Of a DNA stretch of 64,000 bases, positions 34,469 through 45,816 are shown piece after piece. The stretch's first letter is position 1. Each line of letters begins with the position of its first letter. The notes under the pieces are model-generated. The model had not been told where the DNA came from. It ran no database searches and saw only the letters and a list, made by a program, of their open reading frames with translations. The position numbers were made by a program, and so were the translations under genes. The stretch covers positions 1,240,001 through 1,304,000 of the forward strand of contig LATX02000200.1 of the NCBI GenBank assembly GCA_001466705.2. The letters are read 5' to 3'. Source of the DNA: Moniliophthora roreri (lineage: Eukaryota > Basidiomycota > Agaricomycetes > Agaricales > Marasmiaceae).

Positions 34469-36499
34469 GGAGATGTTAATTGGAGCAAAGATCACCGCCT
34501 CACAGGAGTTGGCCCATCAGCAACAAGAAGTCAAGAAGGAGATAGATAAACTGATCCCCCCTTATCTCCAAGGATACAAGGACCGCTTCGAGAAGAAGAA
34601 GGCAGAGCGATTCCCACCCTCCCGATCCTACAATCATGCCATTGAATTAAAACCAGACTTTGTACCCCGGAATTGCAAGCTCTACCCTTTAAGTCCGAAT
34701 GAACAAAAGGAGCAGGACAAATTCTTGGAAGAAAATCTGTGAAAAGGGTACATTCGAAAGTCTAAATCTCCAATGGCTTCCCCGTTCTTCTTTGTAGCGA
34801 AAAAGGAGAAAGGCGCACTACGACCCACTCAAGACTACAGAGAACTGAACAAAGGGACTATAAAGAACGCCTACCCACTCCCACTGATATCAGAACTTCT
34901 TGACAAGCTGAAAGGAGCAAGGGTTTTTACAAAACTGGATCTCAGGAATGGCTATAACAATGTGTGGATTAAAGACGGAGATCAGTGGAAAGCAGCCTTC
35001 AAGACAAATCGAGGATTGTTCGAACCAACGGTTATGTTCTTCGGGCTCAGTAATTCGCCCGCAACATTCCAGGCTTTCATGAACAACATCCTCTCCGATT
35101 TCATCAATGAGGGATGGTGTGTTGTCTATATGGACGACATTCTCTTATTCTTGAAGAATCAGGGAGAACACCAAGAAAGGACTAAACAGTTAATGCGACG
35201 AATTAGAAAGCACGATCTATACTTCAAACCGGAAAAATGCAAATTCGATGTACAACAGGTCATATTCCTTGGGATGGTGATCCAGCCAGATTATGTCGCC
35301 ATGGACCCAGTGAAATTAGCAGGAATAGCGGAATGGGAACCACCAAGGACGGTCAAAGGAGTACAAGCCTTCTTAGGGTTCCGAAACTTTTATCGAAAAT
35401 TTATTGGGAAATACGTGCAACTGGCTCGACCACTCCACGATCTCACATGAAAATCGCAGAAATTTGAATGGACCTCTGCGTGTCAGATCGCGTTCGACCT
35501 CCTCAAAAGGAAATTCCTTTCAGAACCTGTACTTCTGATGCCAGACTCAGACAAACCTTTTGTGATAGAAGCAGATGCTTCAAAATGGGCAACGGGAGCA
35601 GTGCTCCGACAACAGGGACCGGATGGGGAATGGCACCCCTGTGGATATCTGTCAAAATCCTTTTCACCAACAGAACGGAACTACGAGATTTATGATCGCG
35701 AGCTGTTGGCCATTACCAGAGCTCTGATGGAATGGCGACACTATCTGATGGGGGGGAAGTACAAAGTAGTGGTTCTATCCAATCATAAGAACCTTACATA
35801 TTTCTGTGTTGCTCAGAAACTCAACCGAAGACAAGCATGTTGGAGTCTTCTATTATCGGAATTCGATCTCAGTCTTGTCCACATGCCCAGAACATCGATG
35901 ACGCAAGCCGATGCACTCTCACAACGGAATCATGAAGGACGTGATGGGGATAATGATAACGATGACATTATACTTCTGCCTGAGCGACTCTTTGTCAAAG
36001 GAATCAATTTAGATTTGGGAGCTGAAATTGCAGACCAATTGGGCCCAGACGACTTTTATAAGTCAGCCTTGGAACAGCTATTGCAACAAGGCATGCCGCC
36101 AATAAAGTCTGCACTTTCGGATTGGGAAATTTGTGATGGATTATTACTCTTTAAGGACCGGATTTACGTACTAGATGATCTGGACCTATGACGAAGGATG
36201 GTTCAATCGATACACGAAACACCAGGAGTAGGACATCCAGGTCAGTGGAACACCCTGGAACAGGTCCAGAGGGACTTTTGGTGGCCAGGAATGGCAAAAT
36301 TCGTCAAAAGCTTTGTAGACAGCTGTGTCCCATGTCAGCAGTCCAAGGTAAACACACATCCAACAAAAGCACCCATTCAACCCCTGCAACACACTCCGAA
36401 CTCCCTCCCTTTTCAGACATGCACAATGGATTTGATTATGGATCTTCCTGAATGCGATGGAATGGATTCTATTCTAGTCGTAGTGGACCACTCCTCTAC

Positions 36500-36955
36500 T
36501 GTTACGAACTTTCCCTTTTTTCTCTTGTACTACTACCTATGCTTCCCTTTTCATCGGACACATTCACCTTCCTAGTTCCCCTTTCCCTCTCACCCCCATG
36601 CTTCTCTTTACCATCGGACTCATCCACCTTCCTCGTCCCCATTTGCTTATCCCTTTGTACAACATGACTCATATCCCGATAGCTTTGGGAAACCTTAGAC
36701 AATCATCGAACTTATCGGCTATACGTATATAGCTAGAATTAGCTCGGTTGTAACGTATTTAAGCGCTCAAGCTGGGACCCTAAGTCTCCAGCTTGACCTG
36801 GTTTATTATACACTTGTGTCAACGCCTACATTGAAGGATTTCTGAACTTCAGCAACCACTGAACAAACTCAAACTTGAACTTGGAAACTACCTTGCGAAG
36901 TCGACTCTTCGTTGAAGTTAGTTGAAGTTGACGTTGCTGCGCAAGTAACGTAACA
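36500..36955 (+). repeat. Element B 5' LTR
   Basis: This 456-bp LTR (TGTTACGAACTTTCC to GTAACGTAACA) has two degenerate U3 repeats, TATTTAAG near 36756 and CAGCTTGACCT at 36789-36799. Confidence 0.9.
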
Positions 36956-36957
36956 CA

Positions 36958-36968
36958 AGGTCAAGCTG
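36958..36968 (+). promoter_or_regulatory. Element B primer-binding site (self-priming type)
   Basis: AGGTCAAGCTG, 2 nt after the LTR, is the exact complement of 36789-36799. Confidence 0.73.
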
Positions 36969-37114
36969 ATCGATTGCCGACCTATCCAGGTTTAGGCATC
37001 AACTAGGACAAGACGTCACGACGGAACGAGCAACAGCTAGAGAAGGATATTGCGGAAGCAGAAGCGCGCCGGCGTGGGCAACTAACCCAATCTATATCGA
37101 ATCCTGGTGGACGA

Positions 37115-38392
37115 GTGATCCCACCATTAACCCGGGCATCCCGCAGAGAACTATTGACCCCCTTGCAGTCGCCATCGCTAACGAGTCAGCAACTGACAGA
37201 GACACAAGCCGAAGGCCCAGAAACAAGGAGAATCTCGACCCCATCATTCACTCCGACTGGATCGACAACGACCGAACAAGAAGAAGAACCCTCGCCGAAT
37301 ACACTGAAGCCCTCAGAATCGGATACATTGAATATATCCACCGACTCTCAGGAGGAACTAGATCCATTTCAACGATTACTACAAGGCCTAAAGAACAGTC
37401 CCCGATCACTGAAGATACAAACAGAACCAATGGCGGAAGATAAGAAACCGTCAGGAAGTAGGCCCAGAAAGGAAGAACCTGTAGCCGAAGAAGCAGTCAT
37501 AGGTTCCGCGATGCCCGTACAAGTAGTTTTGGCAGTGAAGGAAGTGAAAGCCGCACTTCCAAGAGCCTTTACGGGAACAAGGAAAGATGCGAAGAAGTTC
37601 TTAAGAGAAGTATTGATTTATGTGGTGCTTAATCCAAAGGTGTTCCCGGATGACAGGTCGAAGAAGCTTTTCCTCCTTTCCTACATGACGGATGGGCCAG
37701 GAGAATATTGGAAGAACGATAAAACCGATCTCCTGTTGGCGTTCGACCCTGACGCTGAAAAGGTGACGTGGTCGGAGTTCCTGGACGATTTCAGAACATC
37801 GTTCGAACCCCTTGATCCTGCCTTAAAAGCACAGTTGGATCTCAAGGATCTGAAGATGAAGGAGAGGGCCGACGAATACACTTATCAGTTCACATACCTT
37901 GCAAAACAGACTGGATACAACGATGCAGCACAGATAGTAGCATTCAAACGGGGACTACCGAGGAGCCTTGTATTCAAAATCATGACGAGACCAGAAGGCG
38001 CCCCCACTACGATCAAAGACTGGATGAATGCAGCTATCATCTTTGATGAAAGTTATAAGCAAGCATTGGAGTATGGAAAAACTTGGGACGATGAACACGG
38101 AGGGAAGAAGCCGCAAAGAAGCTTCAGGAAGAAGGAAGACGTAGCCATCAAACAGATTGGTGAAATCGATCGAAAGGAATATATGTCGAAAGGACTTTGT
38201 TTCCGATGTGGAAGATCAGGACACCGAATCAAGGATTGTCCGGATGCGCCAAAGAAGGATGAACGAAAACAGGAGGAACCAAGGAAGATAACAAAGGAAG
38301 AGAGGTTCGCTAAGATCAGAGCCTTAGTAAATGAGCAGCCGAAAGAAGAAAAGGACTCTCTGATCGACTTGATGGAACAAGAGGGTTTTTAA
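37115..38392 (+). CDS. Element B gag (open)
   Basis: The frame is open throughout, with the first in-frame ATG at 37430 (MAEDKKPSGSRPRKEEP). The position equivalent to element A's upstream ATG reads ACG. Capsid-like blocks (LREVLIYVVLNPKVFPDD, LLSYMTDGPGEYWKNDKTD) and a CCHC knuckle (CFRCGRSGHRIKDC) are present. It ends GF-TAA at 38390-38392 in GGTTTTTAAAAC. Confidence 0.87.
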   Translation: MIPPLTRASRRELLTPLQSPSLTSQQLTETQAEGPETRRISTPSFTPTGSTTTEQEEEPSPNTLKPSESDTLNISTDSQEELDPFQRLLQGLKNSPRSLKIQTEPMAEDKKPSGSRPRKEEPVAEEAVIGSAMPVQVVLAVKEVKAALPRAFTGTRKDAKKFLREVLIYVVLNPKVFPDDRSKKLFLLSYMTDGPGEYWKNDKTDLLLAFDPDAEKVTWSEFLDDFRTSFEPLDPALKAQLDLKDLKMKERADEYTYQFTYLAKQTGYNDAAQIVAFKRGLPRSLVFKIMTRPEGAPTTIKDWMNAAIIFDESYKQALEYGKTWDDEHGGKKPQRSFRKKEDVAIKQIGEIDRKEYMSKGLCFRCGRSGHRIKDCPDAPKKDERKQEEPRKITKEERFAKIRALVNEQPKEEKDSLIDLMEQEGF

Positions 38393-38400
38393 AACGGCGA

Positions 38401-41400
38401 ATGAGGGCAATGGCTCCACCGCCGGTCACTATTTCACACTTTGTACTAGCTAAAATGGATCGAAATTCTATGCATATTCCTCTCAAGTACAAAGTAGGAA
38501 CAAAAGACATCGAAACAAAAGCCCTACTCGATTCAGGAGCAGGAGGAAGATTTATAAGCCCAAGCATAGCCAGGATGCTAGGGAAAAGATGGATCCGGTT
38601 TCCGGAAAAGATCTGAGTCTTTAACGTAGACGGAACGGCCAACAAAACAGCATGGATCACGCATGTTGTGGAATTGGAATTCCAGATTGCAGGAAAGGAG
38701 TTTAAGGAGAACTTCATGATCTCAGGAATTGGTGACGAAGAAATGATCTTGGGACTTCCGTGGCTGAGGCACCATAACCCCGAAATTAATTGGGAAACCG
38801 GAGAAATCCAGTTTCAGCCTTGCCGATGGATTCAGATCAAGAGATTTACGGGAATCTTAGACACTTTCGAACCCGAGGTTCTCATAGGAGCCAAAACTAC
38901 AGCTTCGCAGGAAATGGCTCACCAACATCAAACAGCGAAAAAGGAGATAGAGGAACTCGTTCCTAATTATCTGCTGGGATATAGGGATCGCTTTGAAAAA
39001 GGGAAGGCAGAACGATTTCCGCCTTCTCGGACGTACGATCACGCAATTGATCTCAGACCCGACTTCGTTCCGAGGAATTGCAAATTATACCCTCTAAGTC
39101 CAATAGAACAGCAGGAACAGGATAAATTCCTTGAAGAAAATCTGAGGAAGGGGTACATTCAGAAGTCCAAATCTCCGATGGCTTCTCCCTTTTTCTTCGT
39201 AGCCAAAAAGGAGAAAGGAGCACTGAGACCGACGCAAGATTACAGGGAACTCAATAAAGGAACAGTGAAGAACGCCTATCCCCTTCCCTTAATCTCGGAG
39301 CTTCTTGACAAATTAAAAGGAGCGACGACTTTCACAAAACTCGATCTGAGAAACGGCTATAACAACATCAGGATAAAGGACGGAGATCAATGGAAAGCCG
39401 CTTTCAAAACCAACAGAGGGCTTTTCGAGCCGACAGTAATGTTCTTCGGACTAAGCAATTCCCCGGCCACGTTCCAAGCCTTTATGAACGACGTACTCTC
39501 CGATTTCATCGATGAAGGATGGTGCGTAGTGTATATGGACGACATTCTTGTCTTTTCCAAAGATCAGGAAGAACATAGGGAACGTACGGAACGATTAATG
39601 CGACGTCTTCAGAAGCACGATTTGTTCCTCAAACCGGAGAAATGCAAATTCGATGTAACGGAAGTGGTATTTTTAGGGATGGTCATCAGGCCCGGATATA
39701 TCGCCATGGACCCCATAAAACTCGCAGGAATAGCCGACTGGGAACCGCCTCAGACAGTGAAAGGAGTCCGCGCGTTCCTAGGGTTCGGAAATTTCTACAG
39801 GAAGTTTATTGGGAAGTACGCACACCTCACAAGACCTTTGAACGATCTTCTACAAAAAAATCGGAAATTCAAATGGACGGCACAATGTCAGATAGCTTTC
39901 GACCTCCTGAAAGCGAAATTCTTGTCCGAGCCGATACTGGTTATGCCTGATGTAGACAAACCCTTCGTTATAGAAGCCGACGCTTTGAAATGGGCTACGG
40001 GTGCTGTTCTCAGGCAAAAGGGCATAGACGGTGAATGGCATCCATGTGGGTATCTGTCCAAATCATTTTCCCCCACTGAACGGAACTACGAGATCTACGA
40101 CCGAGAACTCCTCGCGATTTACAGAGCGCTCATGGAATGGCACCACTACCTCATGGGAGGAAAGTTTAAAATCGTGATTCTTTCGGACCATAAGAATCTA
40201 ACATACTTTCGGACGGCGCAAAAACTGAATAGACGCCAGGCGAGGTGGAGTCTCTTCTTATCAGAATTCGATTTGGGACTAGTGCATGTTCCGGGGAAAT
40301 CCATCTCGCAAGCAGACGCTCTATCAAGGCGAAGTAATGAGCAAGACGAAACGGACAATGACAATGAGGACGTTGTCATCCTACCAGATCGACTCTTCAT
40401 TAGAGGGATTGATCTAGGATTGAAGGATGACATAGCGAAACGATTGGGCCCGGACGATTTTCACAAATCGGCCTTGGAACAATTATTACACCAGGGCGTG
40501 CCGCCAATCAAGTCAGCGTTATCAGACTGGAAAATCGAAGGCGACCTACTCTTCTTTCAAGACCGAGTATACGTGCCGAACGACACCGATCTCTGCTGAC
40601 GCATAGTACGATCAATTCATGAAACACCGGGAGTAGGACACCCAGGTCAATGGAACACTACGGAGCAGGTGCAGCGTGACTTCTGGTGGCCAGGAATGGT
40701 CAAATTCATCAAAAGTTTCGTGGATGGCTGCACAACATGCCAACAGTCTAAGATCAATACCCACCCGACAAGAACCCCGATCCAACCGCTCCAAGCACCT
40801 CAGAATTCTTTCCCCTTTCAGGTCTGCACCATGGATCTCATCACAGACCTCCCCGAATGCGACGGTATGGATTCTATTTTGGTCATGGTGGACCACTCGT
40901 CTACGAAGGGGGTAATTTTTACTCCATGCACCAAGACAACGGACGCCACGAAGGTAGCGGAAATGTTAATCCAACATCTCTACAAAAGATTTGGACTACC
41001 CGACCGAATTATATCCGATCGAGACCCCAGATTCGCCGCGGAAGTATTCCAGGAAATGGGGAAACAACTCTCCATCAAACACTCCATGAGCACAGCGTTC
41101 CACCCACAAACCAACGGGGAAACGGAACGAGTGAATCGAGAGGTGGAAGTCTATCTCAGAATGTTCTGTGCAAAAGAACAAACCAGATGGAAGGAATATC
41201 TCTCATTGGCGGAATTTGCTCATAACAATCGAACGCATTCAGTTCTCAAGAAATCGCCGTTCTTTATGATGATGGGATACCACCCTCGGCCACTTCCAAC
41301 AGTATTCGAAAGAACGACGATTCCATCGATAGAAGAACGACTGCAAGAGTTAAAAAGAGTACGAGAAGAAACCACAAGTCTACTGGAGTTAGCACGGCAA

Positions 41401-41895
41401 CACATGATAAGGAGGGAAAAACAGAAACTAGACGTATTCGAAGAAGGACAAAAGGTCTGGCTAGAAGCGAAGAACTTGGCAACAGGATACCCATCAAAGA
41501 AGCTAGCCCCGAAAAGGGAGGGACCATTCACAGTCCTCGAGGTACTCAGACCCGTGACATACAGACTAGACCTACCCCATCAATGGAGAATTCACCCCGT
41601 TTTCCATGCAGCCTTACTATCACCGTACAAACAGACTGAGGCCCACGGACCGAGTTTCACAGAACCACCCCCAGATCTCATTGAAGGGTTCGAAGAATAT
41701 GAGGTAGAAGCGGTAGTGGGGCATAGGCCGAAGAAACGACCCCAAGAATTCCTCGTGTCATACACGGGTTACGATTCGTCTCATAACCGATGGATCCGCA
41801 TGGAGGGAATGGAGAATTGTCTAGACCTTCTCCAAGAATATATAAAGAAGCATAGACTGAAGCCTAAAGACCCCATACCAATCCACTCACCATAA
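38401..41895 (+). pseudogene. Element B pol
   Basis: Protease (LLDSGAGGRFIS), RT ([13 protein letters not shown]), RNase H ([18 protein letters not shown]), integrase (zinc site DGCTTCQQSK; core SDRDPRFAAEVFQ and FHPQTNGETERVNRE) and chromodomain (VVGHRPKKRPQEFLVSYTG) are all present. Only two stops (TGA at 38614 and 40597) break it; both are CGA in element A. The frame ends with TAA at 41893-41895. Confidence 0.92.
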
Positions 41896-41899
41896 AAAA

Positions 41900-43078
41900 A
41901 TGTCCAATGCATCCTCCGCCGCCTCTTCCTCTTCTCTTGCTGGCAGCCAGCCAGCCCGAAACCCGAGCCCTGTTCCTACTGTGTCAGGAGAGGGACGATA
42001 TGGCGAAAACATCACCTACCCCAACGGCCTCCGACCCAACCCCTACCAACTCCTTCATCTCTTCAATACCGAACAGTATGACGATCAAATCCGAAACGCC
42101 GCTAATCAGCACAACAGACTGGAACCCTGCGTCAAAAGCCTGTTTTTCCTCAGGGGTCAACGAAAGCTATTCGAAAGAATCGTTGAGAGCTGCAGTCTCG
42201 AGATTGCCAACCAGATGATGTACGCCTGTAACTATCAGTTAGGACTTGAAGGTCCTGTCACGGTACCGTCTACGTTTCCATATCACCCCCATTTGTCCAT
42301 GCCCCCTCCCGCAGATCCCAGAGCAATGTCGGAATACCCTGATCCCCTCTCCTCCAGCCTCCTCGACAGACTCGGAAGACGAACCGACGGGAACGGATAC
42401 CCCCGTCCCGACATCAATGATGCTTGAAGCCTCATCTCCCGACTCACGTCCGAGCCCCGAGTCGACGAACCCGAACCTTCCCCCACTGCCAGTGCTTCCC
42501 CCGAGTTTCCCGACACCCTCGTTTATCCTGACCCCACTCCCGATCCCGACGTCAAACCTAAGGTCAAGTCAATCGACTCCCTTACCGACTCCCACTCCGG
42601 ACCTTCGACGACCGTTGACCCCAGAAGTCTTCAGACGCCTGAAGCCTCAGTTCCACCTGAGCGTGGAACACATCCCCACGGTGGGAGGGGAGGTCGTTCC
42701 AGGGGAATCAGAGGACGAGGACGGGGACGACGAAACGGAGAATCGAATCCCCGAAAACGCCGACGGCCTACCGAAGGTCAGCTTGAGAAGTCCGACTCCG
42801 GCCCCAACCCCGATGATGCAGCTCGTCGACCGCGTCTCTGCCCTGTGTGCGGATTGGAGCGCCATTTCGCCCAAGATTGCCCGCAGTACATGTGTCGTCG
42901 ATGCTTCACGACTCAACCTGGACATACGTCTAGCCACTGCCCTGACCAACGAAGGTCTCGCCGCATTGCACGTCGACGGCCTGATTCGGGCTCAGAGTCT
43001 CTGTCGGACGGTCGCCGTTATGACGATGAACGGTGGTATAACAACGAACCCTACGACAACCTCGGAGGGGAGTGCTGA
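41900..43078 (+). pseudogene. Element B third ORF (double zinc-knuckle protein)
   Basis: ATG lies 4 nt after the pol stop. It is 1,179 nt with one stop (TGA at 42425). The N-terminal globular-looking part (YQLLHLFNTEQYDDQIRNA, LFFLRGQRKLFERIVESC) is followed by a Pro-rich region and the Arg/Gly-rich RGGRSRGIRGRGRGRR. The zinc knuckles are CPVCGLERHFAQDCPQYMC and CFTTQPGHTSSHC. Nucleic-acid binding is likely. No family name is known to me. Confidence 0.75.
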
Positions 43079-43310
43079 GATGTTGATGGAGGAGTATGAT
43101 CGAGATGTCCAGTTGCTGTTTGTAGGAGCGGACCCGAAAAAGGTGAAGTTGCTTTCGGTAGAGGAACGGTTGGCTACGGGATGGCAACCTACCTCCGATA
43201 TGCCAGCGACGCCACGATTGAGAGCTACAGAGGAGATGCCGGACATTGACGATAGGCCGGATACTTCGTACAATTACGACTCGGAACTGTATGGAGACGG
43301 AGAATCGTGA
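42246..43310 (+). CDS. Long +1-frame ORF overlapping the third ORF of element B
   Basis: This frame is open for 354 codons, in the +1 frame relative to the third ORF, and runs about 230 nt beyond its stop to within 40 bp of the 3' LTR. It has a Pro-rich first half, then VSALCADWSAISPKIARS and LATALTNEGLAALHVDGL, and an acidic C-terminus (YDRDVQLLFVGADPKK). The same frame is open in element A from 26795 to 27562. It may be a real overlapping gene, a frameshift extension, or an accident of the other frame's composition. Confidence 0.4.
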   Translation: MKVLSRYRLRFHITPICPCPLPQIPEQCRNTLIPSPPASSTDSEDEPTGTDTPVPTSMMLEASSPDSRPSPESTNPNLPPLPVLPPSFPTPSFILTPLPIPTSNLRSSQSTPLPTPTPDLRRPLTPEVFRRLKPQFHLSVEHIPTVGGEVVPGESEDEDGDDETENRIPENADGLPKVSLRSPTPAPTPMMQLVDRVSALCADWSAISPKIARSTCVVDASRLNLDIRLATALTNEGLAALHVDGLIRAQSLCRTVAVMTMNGGITTNPTTTSEGSAEMLMEEYDRDVQLLFVGADPKKVKLLSVEERLATGWQPTSDMPATPRLRATEEMPDIDDRPDTSYNYDSELYGDGES

Positions 43311-43349
43311 GTAAGGTCAAATGGAGTCTGCCCCTTGTTGAGAGGGTAA

Positions 43350-43805
43350 TGTTACGAACTTTCCCTTTTTTCTCTTGTACTACTACCTATGCTTCCCTTT
43401 TCATCGGACACATTCACCTTCCTAGTTCCCCTTTCCCTCTCACCCCCATGCTTCTCTTTACCATCGGACTCATCCACCTTCCTCGTCCCCATTTGCTTAT
43501 CCCTTTGTACAACATTACTCATATCCCGATAGCTTCGGGAAACCTTAGATAAACATCAAACTCATCGGCTATACGTATATAGCTAGAATTAGCTCGGTTG
43601 TAACATATTTAAGCGCTCAAGCTGGGACCCTAAGTCTCCAGCTTGACCTGGTTTATTATACACTTGTGTCAACGCCTACATTGAAGGATTTCTGAACTTC
43701 AGCAACCGCTGAACGAACTCAAACTTGAACTTGGAAACTACCTTGCGAAGTCGACTCTTCGTTGAAGTTAGTTGAAGTTGACGTTGCTGCGCAAGTAACG
43801 TAACA
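43350..43805 (+). repeat. Element B 3' LTR
   Basis: The 456-bp partner of 36500-36955 has roughly ten visible differences, many at CpG (for example GTAACGTATT versus GTAACATATT). Confidence 0.9.
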
Positions 43806-44804
43806 TCTACGAAGGGGGTAATTTTTACACCATGCACGAAGAAATCAGATGCTATGGAGATAGCAGATCTGCTGATTCAACATGTGTACAAAAGGTTCAG
43901 ACTTTCCAATTGCATCATATCAGATCGAGACCCTCGATTTGCGGCAGAAGTCTTTCAGGAAATGGGAAAACAACTGTCAATTAAACACTCAATGAGCATG
44001 GTGTTCCACCCACAGACCAATGGAGAAACTGAAAGGGTTAACCAAGAAATCGAAGTTTATCTTCGCATTTTCTGCTCCAAGGAACAGATGAAATGGAAGG
44101 AATATCTTCCTTTAGCCAAGTTCGCACATAACAATCGAACCCATTCAGTACTCAAGAATTCTCTGTTCTTCATGATGATGGGATACCACCCACGAGCAAT
44201 CCCAATGATCTTTGAACAAACCAGTATTCCATTGGTCAAAGAACGACTTCAAGAACTAAAGAGAGTCAGAGAAGAGACCACAAGCCTGTTGGAATTAGCA
44301 CGACAAAAGATGCTGAGGAGAGAGAAAAGAGAGTTAGAGACGTATCATGTAGGTCAGAAGGTATGGCTAGAAGGGAAGAATCTGACCATTGGATACCCGA
44401 CGAAGAAGCTTGCGCCCAAACGAGAAGGCCCCTTCGAAATTTTAGAGGCTCTAGGCCCTGTCACCTACTGGTTGAAGTTGCCACACCAATGGAAGATTCA
44501 CCCTGTTTTCCATGCCGCCCTTCTCACCCCATTCAAAGAAACTGAAGCTCATGGACCCAGCTTTACGGAACCACCCCCGGACCTGATAGAAGGGTTCAAA
44601 GAATACGAGGTAGAAGCTATTATGGGACACAGACCCAAGAAATAACCTCGAGAATTCCTTGTGTCATACACAGGGTACGACTCGTCACACAATTGATGGA
44701 TTAGGACAGAAGGGATGGTCAACTGCTTGGACATTTACAAGGAATATATAAAGAAACATAAGTTGAAACCGAAGGACCCCATCCCTCTTGAAACCTAAAA
44801 CACA

Positions 44805-45332
44805 ATGTCCAACACTGCTACGCCAAATCAACGCTCATCCCTTCCACACCGCCTTAACGAAGACAACTTATGCACCTATGCACCGATTCCCGTTCACGCA
44901 ATTTCCATCTCTTCGTTTCACAACCCCTCTCTTTTGACGAGACTGACCACAATCAACCATCGTTTTGAGATATGGGATCCTCCCAAGATCACTGAAGATG
45001 TCGACTATCGTGCTGAAGCCCCAGAGTCATGCGAAGCGCCCTGCTGCTACACTCCGAAGACCGGAGATCAAAGACCAGTAGGCATGCTGAAATGCTGCCA
45101 TCTGGACATCATCAACAAATTCATCGAATATTATGTTTGCAGGCAATGTTATGGTCTGAAACATTGATTCTGTGGGATGGAAGTTGAGGAACGATGGAAG
45201 TTCAAAGAACCATGGCCAAAGAATGAAAAGAAAAGTGAATGGAAGATTGAAAACCTCGACACCAAACCGTGGGGACCGTGTTGGGACGAGAATCCATGGG
45301 AAACGGATTGGTGGAAGAACGCAGATCAATAG
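44805..45332 (+). pseudogene. Element C third ORF (Cys-rich, unrelated to that of A and B)
   Basis: ATG lies 6 nt after the pol stop. The frame begins MSNTATPNQRSSLPHRLNED and reads through a TGA at 45165-45167 to TAG at 45330-45332. Cysteines cluster in ESCEAPCCYTPKTGD, MLKCCHLD and YYVCRQCYGLKH, followed by a Trp/Lys-rich tail (KFKEPWPKNEKKSEWKIEN). Apart from the first residues it shows no likeness to the third ORF of A or B. A zinc-binding role is plausible but unproven. Confidence 0.65.
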
Positions 45333-45418
45333 GCAGAATGGGGAACGATAAAGCCGAAGAGCGATCAGGGTGATTGATTGATGGCATCACTGGAGTTCTG
45401 CCCTTGAAACGGGGGTAA

Positions 45419-45816
45419 TGTTACGGCTACGCTGGTACCACGGGACTATACAATGGCTTCTTATCGTCTGTCTTAGGCAGAGTCTTTTCTTTTCTCACCT
45501 TGTCCTTCTGTGAACAGTTATTTAGATATTCCTGTCACTTCTCCCTGTGAACAATTACTCAGATTCTTTTATGTTCTCTCAGTTTCTTTTAGTTTCCCTA
45601 TTTGATCGTCGTTGTCTTGTATTTAAGTACTCAAGCTAAGACTCTAAGTCTTCAGCTTGACCTAGTTAATTTATACTCATGTCAACACCTCATCTGAAGG
45701 AACTCTGAACTTTAGCATCTGCTAAACGAACTCTAACTTGAACTTGTGAACTATTAACGAAGGGTCTTACCTTTCCGAAGTAGTTGAGTTAGCGTTGCTG
45801 CACAAGTAACGTAACA
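45419..45816 (+). repeat. Element C 3' LTR
   Basis: The 398-bp partner of 31640-32037 (TGTTACGGCTACG to GTAACGTAACA) is followed by the GCGGT duplication. About ten differences from the 5' LTR, mostly transitions. Confidence 0.9.

Larger units (their letters stand above)
36500..43805 (+). mobile_element. Element B: full-length chromovirus nested in element C
   Basis: The 456-bp LTRs at 36500-36955 and 43350-43805 are flanked by a perfect TCTAC duplication (36495-36499 and 43806-43810). Gag, pol and a third ORF follow the element A layout and are close in sequence to A. It has fewer pol stops than A (38614 and 40597) plus one in ORF3 (42425). It inserted in the same orientation in the integrase of C, so it is younger than C. 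Confidence 0.94.
33499..44798 (+). pseudogene. Element C pol, split by a solo LTR and by element B
   Basis: Coding pieces are 33499-33967 (protease, LLDSGAGGRFIS), 34474-36499 (RT with [10 protein letters not shown], RNase H with [17 protein letters not shown], integrase zinc site) and 43811-44798 (integrase core SDRDPRFAAEVFQ, then chromodomain). The join at the solo LTR restores AEM-LIGAKITASQE, and the join at B restores DHSST-KGVIF. The stops listed for the element inactivate it. The frame ends with TAA at 44796-44798. Confidence 0.87.
31640..45816 (+). mobile_element. Element C: Ty3/gypsy chromovirus hosting two later insertions
   Basis: The 398-bp LTRs at 31640-32037 and 45419-45816 are flanked by a perfect 5-bp target-site duplication, GCGGT (31635-31639 and 45817-45821). 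The internal order is gag, pol, third ORF, all on plus. The element is interrupted by a solo LTR (33968-34468) within the protease-RT linker and by full element B (36500-43805) within the integrase. Removing both restores a continuous pol frame apart from stops at 34740, 35448, 36189, 44643 and 44694. Confidence 0.93.

Noticed and set aside
42283..42949. Minus-strand open frames across the third ORF of element B
   Set aside because: The antisense frames arise from the Pro/Arg-rich composition of the sense strand; no domain and no promoter on that strand.
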